From positions 372,001 to 436,000 of the forward strand of contig NW_027478790.1 in assembly GCF_051014685.1 (NCBI RefSeq): a stretch of DNA of 64,000 nucleotides, given 5' to 3'. Position numbers and translations under genes: made by a program. This DNA comes from Ptiloglossa arizonensis. Lineage: Eukaryota > Arthropoda > Insecta > Hymenoptera > Colletidae. The notes beneath the pieces were generated by a model. It was not told the DNA's origin, did not search any database, and saw only the letters and a list, made by a program, of their open reading frames with translations. Shown in pieces: positions 36,220-51,400 of this stretch. Numbering within the stretch: the first letter of the stretch is position 1; each line of letters starts with the position of its first letter.

Positions 36220-39200
36220 GCATCTGAAAGAAGAGACTCGCCCGATTACAACGGTATGTGTAGTTTTCCCCTAGGCCGTTCCAGTTATTCGTTTCGAGCA
36301 TCAGAACTGCGAAAATTTCGAGGTTCTCAAGCGTTTCTTGCATCCAAACTGCCATATCTCGCGTACGGATTGAACGATCCGCAAAATTTCTGTTGCGTCT
36401 GAAAGTAGAAACTCGCCCGATTACAACGGTTTGCGCACTTTTCCCCTAGGCGGTTCTAGTTATTCGTTTCAAGCATCAGAACTGCGCAAATTTTGAGTTT
36501 CTCAAGCGTTTCTTACCTTCAAACTGCCATATCTCGCGAACGGATTGACCGATCCGCAAAATTTCTGTTGCATCTGAAAGTAGACACTCGCCCGATTACA
36601 ACGGTATGCGAACTTCTCCCCTAGGCCGTTCTAGTCATTCGTTTCGAGCATCAGAACTGCGAAAATTTTGAGTTTCTCAAGCGTTTCTTACCTCCAAACT
36701 GCCATATCTCGCGAACGGATTGACCAATCCGCAAAATTTCTGTTGCTTCTGAAAGTAGAAACTCGCCCGATTACAACGGTATGCGCACTTTTTCCCTAGG
36801 CCGTTCTAGTTATTCGCTTCGACCATCAGAACGGCGAAAATTTTGAGTTTCCCAAGCGTTTCTTACCTCCAAACTGCCATATCTCGCGAACGGATCGACC
36901 AATCCGCAAAATTTCTGTTGCATCTGAAAGTAGAAACTCGCCCGATTACAAAGGTATGCGCACTTTTCCCCTAGGCGGTTCTAGTTACTCGTTTCTAGCA
37001 TCAGAACTGCGAAAATTTTGAGTTTCTCAAGCGTTTCTTACCTCCAAGCTGCCATATCTCGCGAACGGATTGACCAATCCGCAAAATTTCTGTTGCATTT
37101 GAAAGTAGAAACTCGCCCGATTACAACGGTATGCGCACTTTTCCCCTGGGCCGTTCTAGTTATTCGTTTCGAGCATCAGAACTGCGAAAATTTTGAGTTT
37201 CTAAAGCGTTTCTTATCTCCAAACTGCCATGTCTCGCGAACGGATTGATCAATCCGCAAAATTTCTGTTGCATCTGAAAGTAGAAACTCGCCCGATTACA
37301 ACGGTATGCGTACTTCTCCCCTCGGCCGTTCTAGTTATTCATTTCGAGCATCAGAACTGCGAAAATTTTGAGTTTCTCAAGCGTTTCTTACCTCCAAACT
37401 GCCATATCTCGCGAACGGATTGACCAATCCGCAAAATTTCTGTTGCTTCTGAAAGTAGAAACTCGCCCGATTACAACGGTATGCGCACTTGCCCCCTAGG
37501 CCGTTCTAGTTACTCGTTTCTAGCATCAGAACTGCGAAAATTTTGAGTTTCCCAAGCGTTTCTTACATCCAAACTGCCATACCTCGCGAACGGATTGACC
37601 AATCCGCAAAATTTCTGTTGCATCTGAAAGTAGAGACTCGCCCGATTACAACGGTATGTGTAGTTTTCCCCTAGGCCGTTCCAGTTATTCGTTTCGAGCA
37701 TCAGAACTGCGAAAATTTCGAGTTTCTCAAGCGTTTCTTACATCCAAACCGCCATATCTCGCGAACGGATTGACCGATCCGCAAAATTTTTGTTGCATCT
37801 GAAAGTAGAAACTCGCCCTATTACAACGGTATGCGTACTTTTCCCCTAGGCCGTGCTAGTTACTCGTTTCTAGCATCAGAACTGCGAAAATTTTGAGTTT
37901 CCCAAGCGTTTCTTACCTCCAAACTGCCATATCTCGCGAACGGATTGACCGATCCGCAAAACTTCTGTTGCATCTGAAAGTAGAAACTCGCCCGATTACA
38001 ACGGTATGCCCACTTTTCCCCTAGGCCGTTCTAGTTATTCGCTTCGACCATCAGAACGGCGCAAATTTTGAGTTTCCCAAGCGTTTCTTACCTCCAAACT
38101 GCCATATCTCGCGAACGGATTGACCAATCCGCAAAATTTCTGTTGCATCTGAAAGTAGAGACACGCCCGATTACAGCGGTATGTGTAGTTTTCCCCTAGG
38201 CCGTTCCAGTTATTCGTTTCGAGCATCAGAACTGCGAAAATTTTGAGTTTCTCAAGCGTTTCTTACCTCCAAACTGCCATATCTCGCGAACGGATTGACC
38301 GATCCGCAAAATTTCTGTAGCATCTGAAAGTAGACACTCGCCCGATTACATCGGTATGCGTACTTCTCTCCTAGGCCGTTCTAGTCATTCGTTTCGAGCA
38401 TCAGAACTGCGAAAATTTTGAGTTTCTCAAGCGTTTCTTACCTCCAAACTGCCATATCTCGCGAACGGATTGACCAATCCGCAAAATTTCTGTTGCATTT
38501 GAAAGTAGAAACTCGCCCGATTACAACGGTATGCGCACTTTTCCCCTAGGCCGTTCTAGTCATTCGTTTCGAGCATCAGAACTGCGAAAATTTTGAGTTT
38601 CTCAAGCGTTTCTTACCTCCAAACTGCCATATCTCGCGAACGGATTGACCAATCCGCAAAATTTCTGTTGCTTCTGAAAGTAGAAACTCGCCCGATTACA
38701 AAGGTATGCGCACTTTTCCCCTAGGCGGTTCTAGTTACTCGTTTCTAGCATCAGAACTGCGCAAATTTTGAGTTTCTCAAGCGTTTCTTACCTTCAAACT
38801 GCCATATCTCGCGAACGGATTGACCGATCCGCAAAATTTCTGTTGCATCTGAAAGTAGACACTCGCCCGATTACAACGGTATGCGAACTTCTCCCCTAGG
38901 CCGTTCTAGTCATTCGTTTCGAGCATCAGAACTGCGAAAATTTTGAGTTTCTCAAGCGTTTCTTACCTCCAAACTGCCATATCTCGCGAACGGATTGACC
39001 AATCCGCAAAATTTCTGTTGCTTCTGAAAGTAGAAACTCGCCCGACTACAACGGTATGCGCACTTTTTCCCTAGGCCGTTCTAGTTATTCGCTTCGACCA
39101 TCAGAACGGCGAAAATTTTGAGTTTCCCAAGCGTTTCTTACCTCCAAACTGCCATATCTCACGAACGGATTGACCAATCCGCAAAATTTCTGTTGCATCT

Positions 39201-39369
39201 GAAAGTAGAAACTCGCCCGATTACAAAGGGATGCGCACTTTTCCCCTAGGCGGTTCTAGTTACTCGTTTCTAGCATCAGAACTGCGAAAATTTTGAGTTT
39301 CTCAAGCGTTTCTTACCTCCAAACTGCCATATCTCGCGAACGGATTGACCAATCCGCAAAATTTCGGTT
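36220..39369. repeat. 18-monomer higher-order repeat of 3150 bp, copy 1
   Basis: The order is L, M, N, O, K, Q, R, S, T, U, V, W, X, Y, KM, N, O, K. Right-half types are: S (GCACTTGCCCCC, CATACCTCGCG); T (GAGACTC with CATCCAAACCGCC and AATTTTTGTT); U (CGCCCTATTAC, AAAACTTCTG); V (TATGCCCAC, GGCGCAAATTTT); W (GAGACACGCCC, ACAGCGG, CTGTAGC); X (ACATCGG, TTCTCTCC); and Y (GCATTTG with TAGTCATTC). L here reads GAAAGAAGAGACTC, a mark of the right half. The next L starts at 39370. Confidence 0.9.
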
Positions 39370-42300
39370 GCATCTGAAAGAAGAGACTCGCCCGATTACA
39401 ACGGTATGTGTAGTTTTCCCCTAGGCCGTTCCAGTTATTCGTTTCGAGCATCAGAACTGCGAAATTTCGAGGTTCTCAAGCGTTTCTTGCATCCAAACTG
39501 CCATATCTCGCGTACGGATTGAACGATCCGCAAAATTTCTGTTGCGTCTGAAAGTAGAAACTCGCCCGATTACAACGGTTTGCGCACTTTTCCCCTAGGC
39601 GGTTCTAGTTATTCGTTTCAAGCATCAGAACTGCGCAAATTTTGAGTTTCTCAAGCGTTTCTTACCTTCAAACTGCCATATCTCGCGAACGGATTGACCG
39701 ATCCGCAAAATTTCTGTTGCATCTGAAAGTAGACACTCGCCCGATTACAACGGTATGCGAACTTCTCCCCTAGGCCGTTCTAGTCATTCGTTTCGAGCAT
39801 CAGAACTGCGACAATTTTGAGTTTCTCAAGCGTTTCTTACCTCCAAACTGCCATATCTCGCGAACGGATTGACCAATCCGCAAAATTTCTGTTGCTTCTG
39901 AAAGTAGAAACTCGCCCGATTACAACGGTATGCGCACTTTTTCCCTAGGCCGTTCTAGTTATTCGCTTCGACCATCAGAACGGCGAAAATTTTGAGTTTC
40001 CCAAGCGTTTCTTACCTCCAAACTGCCATATCTCGCGAACGGATCGACCAATCCGCAAAATTTCTGTTGCATCTGAAAGTAGAAACTCGCCCGATTACAA
40101 AGGTATGCGCACTTTTCCCCTAGGCGGTTCTAGTTACTCGTTTCTAGCATCAGAACTGCGAAAATTTTGAGTTTCTCAAGCGTTTCTTACCTCCAAGCTG
40201 CCATATCTCGCGAACGGATTGACCAATCCGCAAAATTTCTGTTGCATTTGAAAGTAGAAACTCGCCCGATTACAACGGTATGCGCACTTTTCCCCTGGGC
40301 CGTTCTAGTTATTCGTTTCGAGCATCAGAACTGCGAAAATTTTGAGTTTCTAAAGCGTTTCTTATCTCCAAACTGCCATGTCTCGCGAACGGATTGATCA
40401 ATCCGCAAAATTTCTGTTGCATCTGAAAGTAGAAACTCGCCCGATTACAACGGTATGCGTACTTCTCCCCTAGGCCGTTCTAGTTATTCATTTCGAGCAT
40501 CAGAACTGCGAAAATTTTGAGTTTCTCAAGCGTTTCTTACCTCCAAACTGCCATATCTCGCGAACGGATTGACCAATCCGCAAAATTTCTGTTGCTTCTG
40601 AAAGTAGAAACTCGCCCGATTACAACGGTATGCGCACTTGCCCCCTAGGCCGTTCTAGTTACTCGTTTCTAGCATCAGAACTGCGAAAATTTTGAGTTTC
40701 CCAAGCGTTTCTTACCTCCAAACTGCCATACCTCGCGAACGGATTGACCAATCCGCAAAATTTCTGTTGCATCTGAAAGTAGAGACTCGCCCGATTACAA
40801 CGGTATGTGTAGTTTTCCCCTAGGCCGTTCCAGTTATTCGTTTCGAGCATCAGAACTGCGAAAATTTCGAGTTTCTCAAGCGTTTCTTACATCCAAACCG
40901 CCATATCTCGCGAACGGATTGACCGATCCGCAAAATTTTTGTTGCATCTGAAAGTAGAAACTCGCCCTATTACAACGGTATGCGTACTTTTCCCCTAGGC
41001 GGTTCTAGTTACTCGTTTCTAGCATCAGAACTGCGAAAATTTTGAGTTTCCCAAGCGTTTCTTACCTCCAAACTGCCATATCTCGCGAACGGATTGACCG
41101 ATCCGCAAAACTTCTGTTGCATCTGAAAGTAGAAACTCGCCCGATTACAACGGTATGCCCACTTTTCCCCTAGGCCGTTCTAGTTATTCGCTTCGACCAT
41201 CAGAACGGCGCAAATTTTGAGTTTCCCAAGCGTTTCTTACCTCCAAACTGCCATATCTCGCGAACGGATTGACCAATCCGCAAAATTTCTGTTGCATCTG
41301 AAAGTAGAGACACGCCCGATTACAGCGGTATGTGTAGTTTTCCCCTAGGCCGTTCCAGTTATTCGTTTCGAGCATCAGAACTGCGAAAATTTTGAGTTTC
41401 TCAAGCGTTTCTTACCTCCAAACTGCCATATCTCGCGAACGGATTGACCGATCCGCAAAATTTCTGTAGCATCTGAAAGTAGACACTCGCCCGATTACAT
41501 CGGTATGCGTACTTCTCTCCTAGGCCGTTCTAGTCATTCGTTTCGAGCATCAGAACTGCGAAAATTTTGAGTTTCTCAAGCGTTTCTTACCTCCAAACTG
41601 CCATATCTCGCGAACGGATTGACCAATCCGCAAAATTTCTGTTGCATTTGAAAGTAGAAACTCGCCCGATTACAACGGTATGCGCACTTTTCCCCTAGGC
41701 CGTTCTAGTCATTCGTTTCGAGCATCAGAACTGCGAAAATTTTGAGTTTCTCAAGCGTTTCTTACCTCCAAACTGCCATATCTCGCGAACGGATTGACCA
41801 ATCCGCAAAATTTCTGTTGCTTCTGAAAGTAGAAACTCGCCCGATTACAAAGGTATGCGCACTTTTCCCCTAGGCGGTTCTAGTTACTCGTTTCTAGCAT
41901 CAGAACTGCGCAAATTTTGAGTTTCTCAAGCGTTTCTTACCTTCAAACTGCCATATCTCGCGAACGGATTGACCGATCCGCAAAATTTCTGTTGCATCTG
42001 AAAGTAGACACTCGCCCGATTACAACGGTATGCGAACTTCTCCCCTAGGCCGTTCTAGTCATTCGTTTCGAGCATCAGAACTGCGAAAATTTTGAGTTTC
42101 TCATGCGTTTCTTACCTCCAAACTGCCATATCTCGCGAACGGATTGACCAATCCGCAAAATTTCTGTTGCATTTGAAAGTAGAAACTCGCCCGATTACAA
42201 CGGTATGCGCACTTTTCCCCTAGGCCGTTCTAGTCATTCGTTTCGAGCATCAGAACTGCGAAAATTTTGAGTTTCCCAAGCGTTTCTTACCTCCAAACTG

Positions 42301-44093
42301 CCATATCTCACGAACGGATTGACCAATCCGCAAAATTTCTGTTGCATCTGAAAGTAGAAACTCGCCCGATTACAAAGGGATGCGCACTTTTCCCCTAGGC
42401 GGTTCTAGTTACTCGTTTCTAGCATCAGAACTGCGAAAATTTCGAGTTTCTCAAGCGTTTCTTACATCCAAACCGCCATATCTCGCGAACGGATTGACCG
42501 ATCCGCAAAATTTTTGTTGCATCTGAAAGTAGAAACTCGCCCTATTACAACGGTATGCGTACTTTTCCCCTAGGCGGTTCTAGTTACTCGTTTCTAGCAT
42601 CAGAACTGCGAAAATTTTGAGTTTCCCAAGCGTTTCTTACCTCCAAACTGCCATATCTCGCGAACGGATTGACCGATCCGCAAAACTTCTGTTGCATCTG
42701 AAAGTAGAAACTCGCCCGATTACAACGGTATGCCCACTTTTCCCCTAGGCCGTTCTAGTTATTCGCTTCGACCATCAGAACGGCGCAAATTTTGAGTTTC
42801 CCAAGCGTTTCTTACCTCCAAACTGCCATATCTCGCGAACGGATTGACCAATCCGCAAAATTTCTGTTGCATCTGAAAGTAGAGACACGCCCGATTACAG
42901 CGGTATGTGTAGTTTTCCCCTAGGCCGTTCCAGTTATTCGTTTCGAGCATCAGAACTGCGAAAATTTTGAGTTTCTCAAGCGTTTCTTACCTCCAAACTG
43001 CCATATCTCGCGAACGGATTGACCGATCCGCAAAATTTCTGTAGCATCTGAAAGTAGACACTCGCCCGATTACATCGGTATGCGTACTTCTCTCCTAGGC
43101 CGTTCTAGTCATTCGTTTCGAGCATCAGAACTGCGAAAATTTTGAGTTTCTCAAGCGTTTCTTACCTCCAAACTGCCATATCTCGCGAACGGATTGACCA
43201 ATCCGCAAAATTTCTGTTGCATTTGAAAGTAGAAACTCGCCCGATTACAACGGTATGCGCACTTTTCCCCTAGGCCGTTCTAGTCATTCGTTTCGAGCAT
43301 CAGAACTGCGAAAATTTTGAGTTTCTCAAGCGTTTCTTACCTCCAAACTGCCATATCTCGCGAACGGATTGACCAATCCGCAAAATTTCTGTTGCTTCTG
43401 AAAGTAGAAACTCGCCCGATTACAAAGGTATGCGCACTTTTCCCCTAGGCGGTTCTAGTTACTCGTTTCTAGCATCAGAACTGCGCAAATTTTGAGTTTC
43501 TCAAGCGTTTCTTACCTTCAAACTGCCATATCTCGCGAACGGATTGACCGATCCGCAAAATTTCTGTTGCATCTGAAAGTAGACACTCGCCCGATTACAA
43601 CGGTATGCGAACTTCTCCCCTAGGCCGTTCTAGTCATTCGTTTCGAGCATCAGAACTGCGAAAATTTTGAGTTTCTCATGCGTTTCTTACCTCCAAACTG
43701 CCATATCTCGCGAACGGATTGACCAATCCGCAAAATTTCTGTTGCATTTGAAAGTAGAAACTCGCCCGATTACAACGGTATGCGCACTTTTCCCCTAGGC
43801 CGTTCTAGTCATTCGTTTCGAGCATCAGAACTGCGAAAATTTTGAGTTTCCCAAGCGTTTCTTACCTCCAAACTGCCATATCTCACGAACGGATTGACCA
43901 ATCCGCAAAATTTCTGTTGCATCTGAAAGTAGAAACTCGCCCGATTACAAAGGTATGCGCACTTTTCCCCTAGGCGGTTCTAGTTACTCGTTTCTAGCAT
44001 CAGAACTGCGAAAATTTTGAGTTTCTCAAGCGTTTCTTACCTCCAAACTGCCATATCTCGCGAACGGATTGACCAATCCGCAAAATTTCGGTT
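39370..44093. repeat. 18-mer HOR copy 2, expanded to 27 monomers
   Basis: It begins with the same order as copy 1 but contains a doubled 9-monomer stretch. U-V-W-X-Y-KM-N-Y/O-K/T at 40944-42518 is followed by U-V-W-X-Y-KM-N-Y/O-K at 42519-44093. Both stretches carry TCTCATGCG in N and CTCACGAACGG in Y/O. The junction monomer at 42344 is a K front joined to a T back. The L at 39370 has a one-base deletion near 39463, which shifts the phase for everything to the right. Confidence 0.88.
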
Positions 44094-47000
44094 GCATCTG
44101 AAAGAAGAGACTCGCCCGATTACAACGGTATGTGTAGTTTTCCCCTAGGCCGTTCCAGTTATTCGTTTCGAGCATCAGAACTGCGAAAATTTCGAGGTTC
44201 TCAAGCGTTTCTTGCATCCAAACTGCCATATCTCGCGTACGGATTGAACGATCCGCAAAATTTCTGTTGCGTCTGAAAGTAGAAACTCGCCCGATTACAA
44301 CGGTTTGCGCACTTTTCCCCTAGGCGGTTCTAGTTATTCGTTTCAAGCATCAGAACTGCGCAAATTTTGAGTTTCTCAAGCGTTTCTTACCTTCAAACTG
44401 CCATATCTCGCGAACGGATTGACCGATCCGCAAAATTTCTGTTGCATCTGAAAGTAGACACTCGCCCGATTACAACGGTATGCGAACTTCTCCCCTAGGC
44501 CGTTCTAGTCATTCGTTTCGAGCATCAGAACTGCGAAAATTTTGAGTTTCTCAAGCGTTTCTTACCTCCAAACTGCCATATCTCGCGAACGGATTGACCA
44601 ATCCGCAAAATTTCTGTTGCTTCTGAAAGTAGAAACTCGCCCGATTACAACGGTATGCGCACTTTTTCCCTAGGCCGTTCTAGTTATTCGCTTCGACCAT
44701 CAGAACGGCGAAAATTTTGAGTTTCCCAAGCGTTTCTTACCTCCAAACTGCCATATCTCGCGAACGGATCGACCAATCCGCAAAATTTTTGTTGCATCTG
44801 AAAGTAGAAACTCGCCCGATTACAAAGGTATGCGCACTTTTCCCCTAGGCGTTTCTAGTTACTCGTTTCTAGCATCAGAACTGCGAAAATTTTGAGTTTC
44901 TCAAGCGTTTCTTACCTCCAAGCTGCCATATCTCGCGAACGGATTGACCAATCCGCAAAATTTCTGTTGCATTTGAAAGTAGAAACTCGCCCGATTACAA
45001 CGGTATGCGCACTTTTCCCCTGGGCCGTTCTAGTTATTCGTTTCGAGCATCAGAACTGCGAAAATTTTGAGTTTCTAAAGCGTTTCTTATCTCCAAACTG
45101 CCATGTCTCGCGAACGGATTGATCAATCCGCAAAATTTCTGTTGCATCTGAAAGTAGAAACTCGCCCGATTACAACGGTATGCGTACTTCTCCCCTAGGC
45201 CGTTCTAGTTATTCATTTCGAGCATCAGAACTGCGAAAATTTTGAGTTTCTCAAGCGTTTCTTACCTCCAAACTGCCATATCTCGCGAACGGATTGACCA
45301 ATCCGCAAAATTTCTGTTGCTTCTGAAAGTAGAATCTCGCCCGATTACAACGGTATGCGCACTTGCCCCCTAGGCCGTTCTAGTTACTCGTTTCTAGCAT
45401 CAGAACTGCGAAAATTTTGAGTTTCCCAAGCGTTTCTTACCTCCAAACTGCCATACCTCGCGAACGGATTGACCAATCCGCAAAATTTCTGTTGCATCTG
45501 AAAGTAGAGACTCGCCCGATTACAACGGTATGTGTAGTTTTCCCCTAGGCCGTTCCAGTTATTCGTTTCGAGCATCAGAACTGCGAAAATTTCGAGTTTC
45601 TCAAGCGTTTCTTACATCCAAACCGCCATATCTCGCGAACGGATTGACCGATCCGCAAAATTTTTGTTGCATCTGAAAGTAGAAACTCGCCCTATTACAA
45701 CGGTATGCGTACTTTTCCCCTAGGCGGTTCTAGTTACTCGTTTCTAGCATCAGAACTGCGAAAATTTTGAGTTTCCCAAGCGTTTCTTACCTCCAAACTG
45801 CCATATCTCGCGAACGGATTGACCGATCCGCAAAACTTCTGTTGCATCTGAAAGTAGAAACTCGCCCGATTACAACGGTATGCCCACTTTTCCCCTAGGC
45901 CGTTCTAGTTATTCGCTTCGACCATCAGAACGGCGCAAATTTTGAGTTTCCCAAGCGTTTCTTACCTCCAAACTGCCATATCTCGCGAACGGATTGACCA
46001 ATCCGCAAAATTTCTGTTGCATCTGAAAGTAGAGACACGCCCGATTACAGCGGTATGTGTAGTTTTCCCCTAGGCCGTTCCAGTTATTCGTTTCGAGCAT
46101 CAGAACTGCGAAAATTTTGAGTTTCTCAAGCGTTTCTTACCTCCAAACTGCCATATCTCGCGAACGGATTGACCGATCCGCAAAATTTCTGTAGCATCTG
46201 AAAGTAGACACTCGCCCGATTACATCGGTATGCGTACTTCTCTCCTAGGCCGTTCTAGTCATTCGTTTCGAGCATCAGAACTGCGAAAATTTTGAGTTTC
46301 TCAAGCGTTTCTTACCTCCAAACTGCCATATCTCGCGAACGGATTGACCAATCCGCAAAATTTCTGTTGCATTTGAAAGTAGAAACTCGCCCGATTACAA
46401 CGGTATGCGCACTTTTCCCCTAGGCCGTTCTAGTCATTCGTTTCGAGCATCAGAACTGCGAAAATTTTGAGTTTCTCAAGCGTTTCTTATCTCCAAACTG
46501 CCATACCTCGCGAACGGATTGACCAATCCGCAAAATTTCTGTTGCATCTGAAAGTAGAGACTCGCCCGATTACAACGGTATGTGTAGTTTTCCCCTAGGC
46601 CGTTCCAGTTATTCGTTTCGAGCATCAGAACTGCGAAAATTTCGAGTTTCTCAAGCGTTTCTTACATCCAAACCGCCATATCTCGCGAACGGATTGACCG
46701 ATCCGCAAAATTTTTGTTGCATCTGAAAGTAGAAACTCGCCCTATTACAACGGTATGCGTACTTTTCCCCTAGGCGGTTCTAGTTACTCGTTTCTAGCAT
46801 CAGAACTGCGAAAATTTTGAGTTTCCCAAGCGTTTCTTACCTCCAAACTGCCATATCTCGCGAACGGATTGACCGATCCGCAAAACTTCTGTTGCATCTG
46901 AAAGTAGAAACTCGCCCGATTACAACGGTATGCCCACTTTTCCCCTAGGCCGTTCTAGTTATTCGCTTCGACCATCAGAACGGCGCAAATTTTGAGTTTC

Positions 47001-48468
47001 CCAAGCGTTTCTTACCTCCAAACTGCCATATCTCGCGAACGGATTGACCAATCCGCAAAATTTCTGTTGCATCTGAAAGTAGAGACACGCCCGATTACAG
47101 CGGTATGTGTAGTTTTCCCCTAGGCCGTTCCAGTTATTCGTTTCGAGCATCAGAACTGCGAAAATTTTGAGTTTCTCAAGCGTTTCTTACCTCCAAACTG
47201 CCATATCTCGCGAACGGATTGACCGATCCGCAAAATTTCTGTAGCATCTGAAAGTAGACACTCGCCCGATTACATCGGTATGCGTACTTCTCTCCTAGGC
47301 CGTTCTAGTCATTCGTTTCGAGCATCAGAACTGCGAAAATTTTGAGTTTCTCAAGCGTTTCTTACCTCCAAACTGCCATATCTCGCGAACGGATTGACCA
47401 ATCCGCAAAATTTCTGTTGCATTTGAAAGTAGAAACTCGCCCGATTACAACGGTATGCGCACTTTTCCCCTAGGCCGTTCTAGTCATTCGTTTCGAGCAT
47501 CAGAACTGCGAAAATTTTGAGTTTCTCAAGCGTTTCTTACCTCCAAACTGCCATATCTCGCGAACGGATTGACCAATCCGCAAAATTTCTGTTGCTTCTG
47601 AAAGTAGAAACTCGCCCGATTACAAAGGTATGCGCACTTTTCCCCTAGGCGGTTCTAGTTACTCGTTTCTAGCATCAGAACTGCGCAAATTTTGAGTTTC
47701 TCAAGCGTTTCTTACCTTCAAACTGCCATATCTCGCGAACGGATTGACCGATCCGCAAAATTTCTGTTGCATCTGAAAGTAGACACTCGCCCGATTACAA
47801 CGGTATGCGAACTTCTCCCCTAGGCCGTTCTAGTCATTCGTTTCGAGCATCAGAACTGCGAAAATTTTGAGTTTCTCAAGCGTTTCTTACCTCCAAACTG
47901 CCATATCTCGCGAACGGATTGACCAATCCGCAAAATTTCTGTTGCATTTGAAAGTAGAAACTCGCCCGATTACAACGGTATGCGCACTTTTCCCCTAGGC
48001 CGTTCTAGTCATTCGTTTCGAGCATCAGAACTGCGAAAATTTTGAGTTTCTCAAGCGTTTCTTACCTCCAAACTGCCATATCTCGCGAACGGATTGACCA
48101 ATCCGCAAAATTTCTGTTGCTTCTGAAAGTAGAAACTCGCCCGATTCCAACGGTATGCGCACTTTTTCCCTAGGCCGTTCTAGTTATTCGCTTCGACCAT
48201 CAGAACGGCGAAAATTTTGAGTTTCCCAAGCGTTTCTTACCTCCAAACTGCCATATCTCACGAACGGATTGACCAATCCGCAAAATTTCTGTTGCATCTG
48301 AAAGTAGAAACTCGCCCGATTACAAAGGTATGCGCACTTTTCCCCTAGGCGGTTCTAGTTACTCGTTTCTAGCATCAGAACTGCGAAAATTTTGAGTTTC
48401 TCAAGCGTTTCTTACCTCCAAACTGCCATATCTCGCGAACGGATTGACCAATCCGCAAAATTTCGGTT
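44094..48468. repeat. 18-mer HOR copy 3, expanded to 25 monomers
   Basis: It has the same order as copy 1 with a doubled six-monomer stretch: T-U-V-W-X-Y/S at 45494-46543, then T-U-V-W-X-Y at 46544-47593. The junction Y/S monomer (46369) ends with CTTATCTCC and CATACCTCGCG, the S ending, and so leads into T as S normally does. An additional Y is present before the final O (47944). Confidence 0.88.
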
Positions 48469-51400
48469 GCATCTGAAAGAAGAGACTCGCCCGATTACAA
48501 CGGTATGTGTAGTTTTCCCCTAGGCCGTTCCAGTTATTCGTTTCGAGCATCAGAACTGCGAAAATTTCGAGGTTCTCAAGCGTTTCTTGCATCCAAACTG
48601 CCATATCTCGCGTACGGATTGAACGATCCGCAAAATTTCTGTTGCGTCTGAAAGTAGAAACTCGCCCGATTACAACGGTTTGCGCACTTTTCCCCTAGGC
48701 GGTTCTAGTTATTCGTTTCAAGCATCAGAACTGCGCAAATTTTGAGTTTCTCAAGCGTTTCTTACCTTCAAACTGCCATATCTCGCGAACGGATTGACCG
48801 ATCCGCAAAATTTCTGTTGCATCTGAAAGTAGACACTCGCCCGATTACAACGGTATGCGAACTTCTCCCCTAGGCCGTTCTAGTCATTCGTTTCGAGCAT
48901 CAGAACTGCGAAAATTTTGAGTTTCTCAAGCGTTTCTTACCTCCAAACTGCCATATCTCGCGAACGGATTGACCAATCCGCAAAATTTCTGTTGCTTCTG
49001 AAAGTAGAAACTCGCCCGATTACAACGGTATGCGCACTTTTTCCCTAGGCCGTTCTAGTTATTCGCTTCGACCATCAGAACGGCGAAAATTTTGAGTTTC
49101 CCAAGCGTTTCTTACCTCCAAACTGCCATATCTCGCGAACGGATTGACCAATCCGCAAAATTTCTGTTGCATCTGAAAGTAGAAACTCGCCCGATTACAA
49201 AGGTATGCGCACTTTTCCCCTAGGCGGTTCTAGTTACTCTTTTCTAGCATCAGAACTGCGAAAATTTTGAGTTTCTCAAGCGTTTCTTACCTCCAAGCTG
49301 CCATATCTCGCGAACGGATTGACCAATCCGCAAAATTTCTGTTGCATTTGAAAGTAGAAACTCGCCCGATTACAACGGTATGCGCACTTTTCCCCTGGGC
49401 CGTTCTAGTTATTCGTTTCGAGCATCAGAACTGCGAAAATTTTGAGTTTCTAAAGCGTTTCTTATCTCCAAACTGCCATGTCTCGCGAACGGATTGATCA
49501 ATCCGCAAAATTTCTGTTGCATCTGAAAGTAGAAACTCGCCCGATTACAACGGTATGCGTACTTCTCCCCTAGGCCGTTCTAGTTATTCATTTCGAGCAT
49601 CAGAACTGCGAAAATTTTGAGTTTCTCAAGCGTTTCTTACCTCCAAACTGCCATATCTCGCGAACGGATTGACCAATCCGCAAAATTTCTGTTGCTTCTG
49701 AAAGTAGAAACTCGCCCGATTACAACGGTATGCGCACTTGCCCCCTAGGCCGTTCTAGTTACTCGTTTCTAGCATCAGAACTGCGAAAATTTTGAGTTTC
49801 CCAAGCGTTTCTTACCTCCAAACTGCCATACCTCGCGAACGGATTGACCAATCCGCAAAATTTCTGTTGCATCTGAAAGTAGAGACTCGCCCGATTACAA
49901 CGGTATGTGTAGTTTTCCCCTAGGCCGTTCCAGTTATTCGTTTCGAGCATCAGAACTGCGAAAATTTCGAGTTTCTCAAGCGTTTCTTACATCCAAACCG
50001 CCATATCTCGCGAACGGATTGACCGATCCGCAAAATTTTTGTTGCATCTGAAAGTAGAAACTCGCCCTATTACAACGGTATGCGTACTTTTCCCCTAGGC
50101 CGTTCTAGTTACTCGTTTCTAGCATCAGAACTGCGAAAATTTTGAGTTTCCCAAGCGTTTCTTACCTCCAAACTGCCATATCTCGCGAACGGATTGACCG
50201 ATCCGCAAAACTTCTGTTGCATCTGAAAGTAGAAACTCGCCCGATTACAACGGTATGCCCACTTTTCCCCTAGGCCGTTCTAGTTATTCGCTTCGACCAT
50301 CAGAACGGCGCAAATTTTGAGTTTCCCAAGCGTTTCTTACCTCCAAACTGCCATATCTCGCGAACGGATTGACCAATCCGCAAAATTTCTGTTGCATCTG
50401 AAAGTAGAGACACGCCCGATTACAGCGGTATGTGTAGTTTTCCCCTAGGCCGTTCCAGTTATTCGTTTCGAGCATCAGAACTGCGAAAATTTTGAGTTTC
50501 TCAAGCGTTTCTTACCTCCAAACTGCCATATCTCGCGAACGGATTGACCGATCCGCAAAATTTCTGTAGCATCTGAAAGTAGACACTCGCCCGATTACAT
50601 CGGTATGCGTACTTCTCTCCTAGGCCGTTCTAGTCATTCGTTTCGAGCATCAGAACTGCGAAAATTTTGAGTTTCTCAAGCGTTTCTTACCTCCAAACTG
50701 CCATATCTCGCGAACGGATTGACCAATCCGCAAAATTTCTGTTGCATTTGAAAGTAGAAACTCGCCCGATTACAACGGTATGCGCACTTTTCCCCTAGGC
50801 CGTTCTAGTCATTCGTTTCGAGCATCAGAACTGCGAAAATTTTGAGTTTCTCAAGCGTTTCTTACCTCCAAACTGCCATATCTCGCGAACGGATTGACCA
50901 ATCCGCAAAATTTCTGTTGCTTCTGAAAGTAGAAACTCGCCCGATTACAAAGGTATGCGCACTTTTCCCCTAGGCGGTTCTAGTTACTCGTTTCTAGCAT
51001 CAGAACTGCGCAAATTTTGAGTTTCTCAAGCGTTTCTTACCTTCAAACTGCCATATCTCGCGAACGGATTGACCGATCCGCAAAATTTCTGTTGCATCTG
51101 AAAGTAGACACTCGCCCGATTACAACGGTATGCGAACTTCTCCCCTAGGCCGTTCTAGTCATTCGTTTCGAGCATCAGAACTGCGAAAATTTTGAGTTTC
51201 TCAAGCGTTTCTTACCTCCAAACTGCCATATCTCGCGAACGGATTGACCAATCCGCAAAATTTCTGTTGCATTTGAAAGTAGAAACTCGCCCGATTACAA
51301 CGGTATGCGCACTTTTCCCCTAGGCCGTTCTAGTCATTCGTTTCGAGCATCAGAACTGGGAAAATTTTGAGTTTCTCAAGCGTTTCTTACCTCCAAACTG